Shown here: one piece after another, positions 1 to 6,241 of the stretch
Position numbering within the stretch: the stretch's first letter is position 1
How the letters are laid out: each line of letters opens with the position of its first letter
NCBI GenBank assembly: GCA_945862545.1
Contig: CAMAYS010000125.1
Location: 1 to 6,400 of the forward strand
Reading direction: 5' to 3'
DNA length: 6,400 nucleotides
Origin: Casp-actino8 sp945862545
GTDB taxonomy: Bacteria > Actinomycetota > Acidimicrobiia > Acidimicrobiales > Ilumatobacteraceae
The notes under the pieces: generated by a model
Seen by the model: the letters and a program-made list of their open reading frames with translations, nothing else
The model's database searches: none
Told to the model about the DNA's origin: nothing
Program-made: the position numbers and the translations under genes

Positions 1-10
1 TCTCGCGAGA
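1..10. repeat. Perfect 10-bp palindrome at window edge
   Basis: TCTCGCGAGA equals its own reverse complement. It lies about 70 nt upstream of the response regulator start. It could be half of a larger structure cut off by the window edge, a site for a dimeric regulator, or chance. Nothing else in the window repeats it, so no function is assigned. Confidence 0.3.
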
Positions 11-30
11 CTGTGTGTTGAGTAAGTGCG

Positions 31-59
31 CAAAGTGTGCGTTTTGTGTAACAAAGTGT
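31..59 (+). promoter_or_regulatory. Candidate direct-repeat operator upstream of the response regulator
   Basis: The octamer CAAAGTGT occurs at 31-38 and again at 52-59, exactly 21 bp start to start, or about two helical turns. OmpR/PhoB-family regulators commonly bind tandem direct repeats as head-to-tail dimers and often control their own genes. The position just before such a gene therefore makes autoregulation an attractive reading. The repeat is short and the leader is generally rich in GTGT, so chance is possible. Confidence 0.3.
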
Positions 60-72
60 TTTTCTGGATAAG
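44..72 (+). promoter_or_regulatory. Weak candidate promoter for the response regulator gene
   Basis: TTGTGT (44-49) and GATAAG (67-72) are separated by 17 bp and match the sigma-70 type -35 and -10 consensus at 3/6 and 4/6 positions. Transcription would start around 79-82, at or next to the GTG start codon. That would explain the absence of a Shine-Dalgarno sequence, since the message would be leaderless. The element overlaps the second copy of the CAAAGTGT repeat. Consensus matches are weak. Confidence 0.25.
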
Positions 73-81
73 AATGCCTCA

Positions 82-774
82 GTGAACTCCCTGCTCTTTA
101 TCGAAGATGACGACCATATTCGGCTGGCGTTACGTCTGGTTCTCGAAGACGAGGGGTATCGGGTTCGAGAGGCCGCCGATGGGCGGAGCGGTTTGGCGGC
201 TTTCCACGCCGAAGAACCTGACCTGGTGCTTTTGGATCTGCGGTTACCCGATATATCAGGTTTCGACGTGTGTCGGGCCTTGCGGGCGATGTCAATCGTT
301 CCAATCATTATGGTGACCGCTCAGACGGATACCCAAGACATGGTGACTGGTCTTGAAGCGGGGGCTGACGACTATGTGACGAAACCTGTCGTACCTAAGG
401 AGTTAGCGGCGCGGATTCGTGCCCATTTGCGACGCGCCCAATTGGTTGGTGCTGCCGACTCAACATCGCCAAGTGAGATTTTTGGTGACATTGATGTCCG
501 TCGAGATCAGGGACTTGTCTTTAAGGGTGGCAAGGAGGTCTCACTCACGAAAACAGAATTCAACTTGTTGTGTGAGTTTGCAGATCATCCGAACATCGTT
601 TTGTCGCGTGATCAACTGCTTGAACGAGTGTGGGGTTACGACTATCTCGGTGATAGCCGTTTAGTTGACGCTCACGTTCGCAGACTGCGCGTCAAGATTG
701 AAGATCAGCCAGATGACCCTCGTCTGATAGTCACGGTTCGCGGAATCGGTTATCGTCTCATGCCGGTCATCTGA
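82..774 (+). CDS. OmpR/PhoB-family DNA-binding response regulator (MtrA-like)
   Basis: This is a cytoplasmic two-component transcription regulator of 230 aa, the normal family length. The receiver domain spans about residues 3-118. It shows the acidic pocket E8-D9-D10, phospho-acceptor D52 in the LLDLRLPD strand, switch T79, Y98 and the invariant K101-P102. A linker leads to a winged-helix DNA-binding domain (about 133-228) with the LTKTEFNLL segment (155-163), the recognition region ending RRLRVKIE (200-207) and the wing hairpin GIGYRL (221-226). The receiver most resembles actinobacterial MtrA/PhoP-type regulators. KPVVPKEL has Val where Phe usually follows KP. The GTG start at 82 fits the first beta strand. 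An ATG at 74 is out of frame and stops at once, and there is no clear Shine-Dalgarno site. No sensor kinase follows, because the next gene is convergent after 20 nt. A partner kinase could lie upstream of the window or elsewhere. The regulated genes cannot be told from sequence. Confidence 0.93.
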   Translation: MNSLLFIEDDDHIRLALRLVLEDEGYRVREAADGRSGLAAFHAEEPDLVLLDLRLPDISGFDVCRALRAMSIVPIIMVTAQTDTQDMVTGLEAGADDYVTKPVVPKELAARIRAHLRRAQLVGAADSTSPSEIFGDIDVRRDQGLVFKGGKEVSLTKTEFNLLCEFADHPNIVLSRDQLLERVWGYDYLGDSRLVDAHVRRLRVKIEDQPDDPRLIVTVRGIGYRLMPVI

Positions 775-794
775 GGCATCATTGTTTTTGCCGT

Positions 795-2720
795 TTACTC
801 GGTGATCGTGCGCAGGAAATCCTCGGCCTCAGAGCGAATTAAGGTGCGTCGCATCTTGGGCATAGCGTTCAGGATGGTGCTCTTGTAGCCAGAGTTGGCT
901 AGGCGAGAGTCAAAAACGGCTACAACCCCTCGGTCGGTTGCATTGCGTATCAGTCGACCTGTGGCTTGAGCCAAACTCGTTGCGGCGCGCGGTAAATCAA
1001 TTTCTCGGAAGGCACTTGGACCAACCGCGTCACGACGAGCCTTCATCAGAGGATCATCTGGACGGGGAAAAGGAATGCGATCGAGAGTCACTAATGACAG
1101 GGTGCGTCCAGGAATATCAATTCCTTGAAAGAATCCTTGCGTGGCAAAGAGACACGAGGATTCATCTTCACTGAATAGTTTGAGGATCTGCGTTTTCTTG
1201 TATTCGCCTTGAGTAAAGATCGTGTGTGGAAGCCGGTCGCGCAGTGCGGCAGCAGCAGCATTCATTTTGGCAATACTCGTAAACAGTGCCAAAGTGCGAC
1301 CACCTGCGGCCTTGATGAGATGAAAAAGTTCCTCATGCATCAGAGCACCGAACGAAGGATCATTAGGATTTGGAAGATGCCCCGAGCAGTACAACACTGC
1401 ATTGGACTGATAGTCAAATGGGCTTTCGACATCCAACGTATTGACTTTGTCATTGGGCAATCCGACACGTTGGGGCATATTCGTGGGGATGGTGGCACTT
1501 GTCAAAATTGCTGTTGTCTTTTGCCAAATGCCAGCACTCAGAGTTGGGCCGACGTTCAAGGGGGCGATTTCCAAAATGGGTCGGTCAGGGGTTCCCGATA
1601 CAAAGGGGACATGAGTCTCGTTGGTCTGCAGAGCAGCGTCAAGAGTTTCCGCAAGGCGCGTAGCCATTGTCTGTGCGCGCAACTTGCGCTGATTGCTGTC
1701 GTCATCTTTTGTCTCAATAACGCGGAGTATTTCTAAAACTTTCGCAACCACTCTGCGTCCTGCAGCCAATACCGATGTCACTTCATTGGGTAGAGGTGCG
1801 CTGATCCGCTTTCCAGAATCTGGTTGAAGGACCTCATTGAGCATGTGTCCGATATCAACTATGTCTGAAATTGTTTTCGGATCAGCAATAATTCGTTTGG
1901 TGATTCCAGCGAAGGAATTGAAATTACCTGCCGACATGGTGACGCCAACAGTGCTACTCATGATGTCTTCTAAACCATGAGCCTCATCCACGATGAGTAC
2001 TTCATGTTCGGGGAGAAGCTCTCCGTCCGATGCGACATGAAGACCATAGAGGTATGTATTGACAACAACGATTTCTGCTTCCCCGGCGCGCAATCGGGCT
2101 AATTCGGAGAAGCATTGACCGCCTTGCGGACAGCGACGTGCTCCTGGGCACTCATCGCTGCCAACGCTGACAGCGCTCGTGGCACGTTCACTGGGGGCCC
2201 AAGTGATTTCATCCATGTCGCCCGATGTACTCGTCTGCGCCCATGTGGCGATCTTGGCAACCTCGCGTTTGATGGAGTCCGACATTTCTTCGACTTCTAA
2301 CAGCGTGGGTGAGTCGTCGCGTTTTGTTTTCTCCTCTGAAAGATGTAGTTCTGCAACGCGCTGCATACAGACGTAGTTGCTACGACCCTTAAGTACGGCA
2401 AATGAAATCTCGCGATTGAGATATGGCCCAAGATGTTCGGCGAGAAAGGGCAGATCTTTTTTCGCCAGTTGATCCTGTAGGGCTTTGGTGGCCGTGCTGA
2501 TGACAACACGTTTTCCACTGAGAATCGCTGGTACGAGGTAGGCAAGTGTTTTACCGGTGCCTGTGCCGGCCTGGACGACTAGATGAGTCCCATTCTGTAG
2601 AGCCTCTTCGACGCCTTGAGCCATTTCCTTTTGCCCTGGGCGACTTTCTGCGTTGGGTAGGGCCGAGGTGGCAATCTCCATCGCGTCAGAGAGATTTATT
2701 TTCCTACGAGGCACAGACAC
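795..2720 (-). CDS. dinG: ATP-dependent DNA helicase, DinG/XPD-like Fe-S superfamily 2
   Basis: This is a 5'-3' DNA helicase of the DinG/YoaA/XPD group, acting in repair and in resolution of unusual DNA structures. With the GTG start at 2720 it is 641 aa. Visible motifs are the Q-motif-like SRPGQKEMA (about 26-34), Walker A AGTGTGKT (51-58), four Cys spaced as [4Fe-4S] ligands (C118, C191, C197, C203), DEAH box (245-248), TSAT motif III (407-410), GFFQGIDIPG (about 529-538) and motif VI QATGRLIR (585-592). No N-terminal exonuclease domain is present. The reading frame stays open to 3041, but that extension lies inside uppS in another frame and does not resemble the family. The start is therefore placed after the uppS stop, at GTG 2720, with GTG 2714 an equal alternative; neither has a strong Shine-Dalgarno site. 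The 40-nt gap suggests co-transcription with uppS. The 3' end converges with the response regulator gene, leaving 20 nt with no obvious terminator. Confidence 0.92.
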   Translation of the reverse strand: MSVPRRKINLSDAMEIATSALPNAESRPGQKEMAQGVEEALQNGTHLVVQAGTGTGKTLAYLVPAILSGKRVVISTATKALQDQLAKKDLPFLAEHLGPYLNREISFAVLKGRSNYVCMQRVAELHLSEEKTKRDDSPTLLEVEEMSDSIKREVAKIATWAQTSTSGDMDEITWAPSERATSAVSVGSDECPGARRCPQGGQCFSELARLRAGEAEIVVVNTYLYGLHVASDGELLPEHEVLIVDEAHGLEDIMSSTVGVTMSAGNFNSFAGITKRIIADPKTISDIVDIGHMLNEVLQPDSGKRISAPLPNEVTSVLAAGRRVVAKVLEILRVIETKDDDSNQRKLRAQTMATRLAETLDAALQTNETHVPFVSGTPDRPILEIAPLNVGPTLSAGIWQKTTAILTSATIPTNMPQRVGLPNDKVNTLDVESPFDYQSNAVLYCSGHLPNPNDPSFGALMHEELFHLIKAAGGRTLALFTSIAKMNAAAAALRDRLPHTIFTQGEYKKTQILKLFSEDESSCLFATQGFFQGIDIPGRTLSLVTLDRIPFPRPDDPLMKARRDAVGPSAFREIDLPRAATSLAQATGRLIRNATDRGVVAVFDSRLANSGYKSTILNAMPKMRRTLIRSEAEDFLRTITE

Positions 2721-2760
2721 AATCTTGAACCGTAGTTCACAGGTGACGGATATCTGTTTT

Positions 2761-3426
2761 TTAAGAAGAATGAACTCCACGGGCGAGGGCCAATGCTTGA
2801 TCAAGATCCTCGGCGGAGTACTCGGGCCACGTATTAGTTGTGAAATGAATGGGGGCACCATTGGCTTGCCAGAGCAAGAAGTTCGAGAGTCGCCGTTCGC
2901 CCGAGGTCCGTACGACAACATCCACGTCGGGCATTTGGGGGAGGTACATCTGTTGACCAAGATTTTCAATCGTGGGTTGCAGACCACGATCATGTAAGAG
3001 TCTGGCGGCCTCGGCGATTTCGGCTCGACTTCCGTAATCAAAAGCGACGGTCAAAGTCATCCCAGTGTTGGCAGAGGTGTCTGAGATGGCCTGACGTATT
3101 GCTCTTTGGACGAAGCGCGGTGTTCTGGCCGCTGGATCCTCGAAGCGCCGACCGATCCAACTGACTCGCACGTTGAGTTCGTTAAGTTCTTTGACTCGCC
3201 CAAAGAGTCTCTTGTGAAGGCCCAAAATGTGGCGTACCTCTTTGCGAGGTCGGATCCAGTTTTCGGTGGAGAAGCCAAAAACCGTGAGGTAATCAACATT
3301 GCGCGCCACGCAGAGGCGGACCACTGCCGCGAGATTTTCTTCACCCTGGGTATGGCCAGCGATACGCGGTAGTCCGCGCCTTTGCGCCCATCTCCCGTTG
3401 CCATCCATAATGCAAGCCACATGCAT
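2761..3426 (-). CDS. uppS: Cis-prenyltransferase, probable undecaprenyl diphosphate synthase catalytic subunit
   Basis: UppS condenses isopentenyl diphosphate onto farnesyl diphosphate at the membrane face to make the C55 (or similar) lipid carrier for cell-wall synthesis. The 221-aa product has the signature HVACIMDGNGRW (2-13) with catalytic D8, H25, FGFSTENW (50-57), YGSR (131-134), the IPP-binding RTSGERRLSNFLLW (173-186) and WPEY (200-203). It is short at both ends compared with about 240-250 aa. It starts directly at the first beta strand, and it ends soon after WPEY without the usual arginine-rich RRERRFGG-type tail. The Glu found in the standard 'AYAEL' segment is P192 here (QANGAPIHF). 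The start is forced, because an in-frame TAG sits at 3433-3435, two codons upstream of the ATG; AGGAA at 3430-3434 is a close Shine-Dalgarno. The missing elements are present in the divergent gene at 3525-4121, suggesting a two-subunit enzyme. Chain length and product are not predictable here. Confidence 0.92.
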   Translation of the reverse strand: MHVACIMDGNGRWAQRRGLPRIAGHTQGEENLAAVVRLCVARNVDYLTVFGFSTENWIRPRKEVRHILGLHKRLFGRVKELNELNVRVSWIGRRFEDPAARTPRFVQRAIRQAISDTSANTGMTLTVAFDYGSRAEIAEAARLLHDRGLQPTIENLGQQMYLPQMPDVDVVVRTSGERRLSNFLLWQANGAPIHFTTNTWPEYSAEDLDQALALARGVHSS

Positions 3427-3524
3427 GAGTTCCTACGGTACTTGCCGCCAACGCTCCCATGCGTCATTGTTTACTTCACACATGGGCTCAACTATCTCCG
3501 TTGAGTGCTCTCCCATCGGCAACA
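3427..3524. promoter_or_regulatory. Divergent intergenic region between the two cis-prenyltransferase genes
   Basis: This stretch of about 98 nt separates the starts of uppS (leftward) and its degenerate homologue (rightward). It must therefore hold the leftward promoter and most likely the rightward one. Only poor matches to -35/-10 hexamers are visible (for example TTGTTT at 3467-3472 and AACTAT at 3490-3495 on the plus strand), so no exact promoter is called. An upstream in-frame ATG at 3459 and a TTG at 3501 lie within it and would shorten the region if the rightward gene starts there. Confidence 0.45.
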
Positions 3525-4121
3525 ATGGAAGTTATGTCGCAACTCTTTCGCCGAGTCTTTAAGTCTCGTGGGCAAACATCGGAGTTGGGCGTTTCGGCGT
3601 TGAGGCATATTGTTGTTGCTGGTGGTTCCATCGAGGAATGGCGCAGTTTTGATGCGCTGCAGTGGCAGAGCCGGTTAGAGAGTTTGGCTCATGCGGGAAA
3701 GGCATCTGGAGCGCGATTTATCTCGGTGCACCCATACGACATCGGCGCCACCGAATCATCAAATTTGGCTCAATGGGGGGATGCGCCCGAGTGTTTGACC
3801 ATTGATGGTGTGCAGGTCACGACGCATCCTTATAGCGATGGTCGGATGCGACTCTGTTCAGTTCTCGGGGCATGGGACGAGACTCAAGAGATCACTGAAT
3901 TGTCATTGGATGCGGTGTTGTTCGGAGAGGCTGGCGAACCCGATCTAGTAGTTGTCCTTGGTCGTCCTGATCGCTTGCCGCGTTCATTGATGTGGGAATT
4001 GGCTTACAGCGAGATTGTTTTCATTGATCGTTCGTGGGCAGATTTGCACTCGGCAGACATTGAGATTGCGATTGCCGAGTTCGCTTCACGAGAACGGCGT
4101 TTCGGCGGTGTTGACCCGTGA
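3525..4121 (+). CDS. Degenerate cis-prenyltransferase homologue, candidate NgBR/Nus1-like accessory subunit
   Basis: With the ATG at 3525 the product is 198 aa; ATG 3534 (195 aa) and ATG 3459 (220 aa) are alternatives, and none has a well-spaced Shine-Dalgarno site. The C-terminal third reads as a UppS C-terminus: EPDLVVVLG (138-146), SLMWELAYSEIVF (154-166, matching FLLWQ-AYAEL-F), W171, then AEFASRERRFGG (184-195). Near the N-terminus HIVVAGGSIEEW (28-39) aligns with HVAIIMDGNGRW. Both His and Trp keep their places, but catalytic Asp is G34 and GNGR is lost. The RTSGE-R-LS substrate motif is also gone (V144-LGRPDRLP). The protein thus looks catalytically dead but keeps E163 and the RxG tail (R192-F193-G194), which the neighbouring UppS lacks. 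That is the pattern of the NgBR/Nus1 subunit of eukaryotic cis-prenyltransferase. The intact frame and the 4-nt overlap with recO argue against a decaying pseudogene. The homology is clear by eye at the C-terminus; the role as partner is inference. Confidence 0.8.
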   Translation: MEVMSQLFRRVFKSRGQTSELGVSALRHIVVAGGSIEEWRSFDALQWQSRLESLAHAGKASGARFISVHPYDIGATESSNLAQWGDAPECLTIDGVQVTTHPYSDGRMRLCSVLGAWDETQEITELSLDAVLFGEAGEPDLVVVLGRPDRLPRSLMWELAYSEIVFIDRSWADLHSADIEIAIAEFASRERRFGGVDP

Positions 4122-4876
4122 CCTCGCGCTTGTACCGGGACACGGGCATAGTTCTGCGCACATACAAATTGGGTGAATCGGACAGAATCGTGATTTTCTT
4201 GACAGAAAATCACGGCAAAGTGCGGGCAGTCGCCAAAGGAATTCGCAAAACGCGATCAAAGTTTGGAGGCCGCCTTGAGCCGCTTTCGCATGTGGCGGTG
4301 CAGTTCCATCGGGGACGCGATTTAGATATCGTCAGTCAGGTCGAAAGTGTAGATTCGCACGGAACAGTTTTCGGCAACTTGGATGCGATGACACAAGCAA
4401 GTTCCCTTTTGGAAGCTGTTGACCAATTAGTCCCTGATCGTGAACCAGTACCTCAGATGTTCAAAATGTTGCTGGGCGCTCGGCAAACTCTCTTGACCCG
4501 CCCCTCGCCACTTGTTGTTCCAGCGTTCTTGTGGAAATTGCTCGTTGCTGAAGGCGTTCGCCCACAACTGGACACTTGTGTGGCATGTGGTGAAGGCAGC
4601 GGAGACGATATCAATTTTGTGGCTTTTGATGTACAGCAGGGAGGCGTCGTCTGTCGTTCGTGCCGCGCAGGGTTCGCGATTTCACCAGCGGCACTTAAAT
4701 TGTTGCGCGATGTACTTGGGGGCCGACTCGGCGAAATGTTGGATCAGGCGCACCAGCCGGGACCGCAGACTCTCAACGACCCTGTGTTAAATGAGGTGGC
4801 TCAACTCGCAACACGAGCCTTTGAGCACCATATTGAGAGACGCTTGCGCTCAGTTTCTCTTTTTGAGCGCCACTGA
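4118..4876 (+). CDS. recO: DNA repair protein RecO
   Basis: RecO works with RecF and RecR to load RecA onto SSB-coated single-stranded DNA in gap repair and can anneal complementary strands. The 252-aa product has the N-terminal OB fold (about 1-80), beginning YRDTGIVLRTYKLGESDRIV and containing the basic KGIRKTRSKFGG segment (40-51). A helical domain follows, with a zinc ribbon of four Cys (C154, C157, C179, C182), present in many but not all RecO proteins. Length is typical. The GTG start at 4118 overlaps the TGA of the preceding gene as GTGA, a classic translational-coupling arrangement that also explains the lack of a separate Shine-Dalgarno site. In mycobacteria recO neighbours uppS on the same strand. 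Here the gene directly before it is instead the degenerate cis-prenyltransferase, while the canonical uppS lies on the other strand. Confidence 0.95.
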   Translation: MTSRLYRDTGIVLRTYKLGESDRIVIFLTENHGKVRAVAKGIRKTRSKFGGRLEPLSHVAVQFHRGRDLDIVSQVESVDSHGTVFGNLDAMTQASSLLEAVDQLVPDREPVPQMFKMLLGARQTLLTRPSPLVVPAFLWKLLVAEGVRPQLDTCVACGEGSGDDINFVAFDVQQGGVVCRSCRAGFAISPAALKLLRDVLGGRLGEMLDQAHQPGPQTLNDPVLNEVAQLATRAFEHHIERRLRSVSLFERH

Positions 4877-4891
4877 TTGTTCTTAACCTGC

Positions 4892-4918
4892 TTGTGAGCA
4901 CTAGCAAACCCCTAAACT
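4892..4918 (+). promoter_or_regulatory. Candidate leaderless promoter for glyS
   Basis: TAAACT (4913-4918) fits the actinobacterial TANNNT -10 element and lies 9 nt before the glyS ATG, placing the transcription start at or within a few nt of the start codon. TTGTGA (4892-4897) is a possible -35 with a short 15-bp spacer. No Shine-Dalgarno site is present: the bases just before ATG are TTCTCCT, pyrimidine-rich and of the opposite sense. Both facts suit a leaderless transcript. Confidence 0.45.
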
Positions 4919-4927
4919 TGTTCTCCT

Positions 4928-6238
4928 ATGCCAGCTAAAGATCTCGACCAGATTGTCAACCTTTGTAAACGACGAGGCTTCGTCTATCCATCGGCAGAGA
5001 TTTATGGGGGTTTCCGTTCGAGCTATGACTACGGCCCACTAGGTTCGCTGATGTTGCGCAATGTGCGCGAGGCATGGATTCGAACGATGGTGCAAAAGCG
5101 CGATGATGTCGTACTGATTGACGCGGCAATTCTCGGTCCTCCACAAGTGTTTGAAGCCAGTGGTCATCTTGCAAACTTTAGTGATCCTCTTGTGGATTGC
5201 AAAAGTTGCAAACAACGTTTTCGCGAGGACCACATTGAGGACACGACGGTGTGTCCCAACTGTGGTGCCAAAGATACCTTGACGCAAGCACGAGCTTTCA
5301 ACTTGATGTTCAAGACATTCGCTGGACCCGTTGAGGGTTCGGGCGCAGAGGTGTACTTACGTCCAGAGACCGCTCAAGGAATGTTCGTCAACTTCTCGAA
5401 TGTTCTACAAACGAGTCGCAAGAAACCACCATTCGGCATTGCGCAAGTCGGTAAGAGTTTTCGTAACGAAATCACCCCAGGAAACTTCATTTTTCGAACC
5501 CGTGAATTTGAACAGATGGAACTTGAGTTTTTTGTTCCACCGAGTGAAGGTCCCAAATGGTACGAGTATTGGTGTAATACGCGTATGCAGTGGTATGTGG
5601 ACTTGGGTATTCCCACGGAGATGTTGCGTCTGCGTCCTCATGACGCCGATGAGTTGAGCCATTACTCAACCGGTACTGCCGATGTTGAATTTGCCTACCC
5701 GTGGGGTTGGGGTGAACTTGAAGGTATTGCACAGCGAACAAACTTTGACCTCAATCAGCACGCAACTCACTCGGGACAAAAGCTTGACTACTTCGATCAG
5801 TCAACTGGCGAGCGTTATGTGCCTTTTGTGATTGAGCCCGCTGCTGGTGTCAACCGTGCTATGGCAGCATTTCTATTAGCGGCATATGAAGAAGATGAAA
5901 TCGGAGGAGAGGCGCGCACAGTTCTGCGATTGCATCCCCGACTTGCTCCTTACAAGGTGGCAATTTTGCCGCTGAGTAAAAAAGACTCGTTACTGCCGAT
6001 CGCCCGTGATATTTTCGATCGGTTGGGCGAGCGCTACATGGTGGAATACGACGACACACAGTCCATCGGCAAGAGGTATCGCCGTCAAGATGAGATCGGT
6101 ACACCGTTGTGCATCACCGTTGACTTCGATTCGCTGGATGACAATGCGGTCACGATTCGTGACCGGGATTCGACTCAGCAGGTCCGTGTCCCGCTGATTG
6201 ACTTGGAAAATGAAGTTCGGGCCCGTCTAGGGTTTTAA
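4928..6238 (+). CDS. glyS: Glycyl-tRNA synthetase, single-chain alpha2 class II type
   Basis: This enzyme charges tRNA-Gly with glycine using ATP and acts as a cytoplasmic homodimer. The 436-aa product begins with GFVYPSAEIYGG and YDYGPLG (17-39). It carries an inserted zinc knuckle with C91, C94, C109 and C112, then LRPETAQG (144-151), class II motif 2 GKSFRNEITP with the following REFEQME (175-198), the glycine-pocket region around SHYSTGTADVEF (244-255), and motif 3 EPAAGVNRAMAAFL with R310 (303-316). The C-terminal anticodon-binding domain (about 335-436) includes the typical PYKVAILPLSKK start and the RRQDEIGTPLCITVDF segment. Length is slightly below the roughly 460 aa of other actinobacterial enzymes but all domains are present. 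The fold is the eukaryote/Thermus-type single subunit, distinct from the alpha2beta2 GlyQS enzyme. The 51-nt gap after recO holds the candidate promoter, so it may be transcribed independently. No T-box leader is visible. Confidence 0.97.
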   Translation: MPAKDLDQIVNLCKRRGFVYPSAEIYGGFRSSYDYGPLGSLMLRNVREAWIRTMVQKRDDVVLIDAAILGPPQVFEASGHLANFSDPLVDCKSCKQRFREDHIEDTTVCPNCGAKDTLTQARAFNLMFKTFAGPVEGSGAEVYLRPETAQGMFVNFSNVLQTSRKKPPFGIAQVGKSFRNEITPGNFIFRTREFEQMELEFFVPPSEGPKWYEYWCNTRMQWYVDLGIPTEMLRLRPHDADELSHYSTGTADVEFAYPWGWGELEGIAQRTNFDLNQHATHSGQKLDYFDQSTGERYVPFVIEPAAGVNRAMAAFLLAAYEEDEIGGEARTVLRLHPRLAPYKVAILPLSKKDSLLPIARDIFDRLGERYMVEYDDTQSIGKRYRRQDEIGTPLCITVDFDSLDDNAVTIRDRDSTQQVRVPLIDLENEVRARLGF

Positions 6239-6241
6239 TTC

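Noticed and set aside
1209..1736. Plus-strand open frame of 175 codons opposite dinG
   Set aside because: It is the antisense shadow of a well-supported helicase gene, with no recognisable motif.
2653..2997. Plus-strand open frame of 114 codons across the dinG-uppS junction
   Set aside because: It is antisense to two confident genes and shows no family features.
2721..3041. Upstream extension of the dinG reading frame to an ATG at 3041
   Set aside because: It lies inside uppS in another frame on the same strand and its translation resembles no helicase N-terminus. GTG 2720 gives the expected beginning.
3057..3467. Minus-strand open frame of 136 codons overlapping uppS
   Set aside because: It lies in another frame over the conserved part of uppS, and its composition and sequence look like a shadow.
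3459..3524. N-terminal extension of the degenerate cis-prenyltransferase from ATG 3459
   Set aside because: The extra 22 residues show no conserved feature and no ribosome binding site, and they would take up most of the divergent promoter space. It is kept as an alternative start but not chosen.
3525..4121. Reading the UppS-like gene as a plain pseudogene
   Set aside because: The frame is intact for about 200 codons, the C-terminal interface residues are preserved and it is coupled to recO. Decay would not be expected to spare exactly the elements its neighbour lacks.
4877..4910. Terminator between recO and glyS (TGCTTGTGAGCACTAGCA)
   Set aside because: The imperfect hairpin would need a 2-nt loop or a mismatch and has no T-run. 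It overlaps the candidate -35 of glyS, so a promoter reading is more useful.
4877..4927. T-box or other riboswitch ahead of glyS
   Set aside because: Only 51 nt separate recO and glyS, too little for a T-box, and no T-box sequence is visible.
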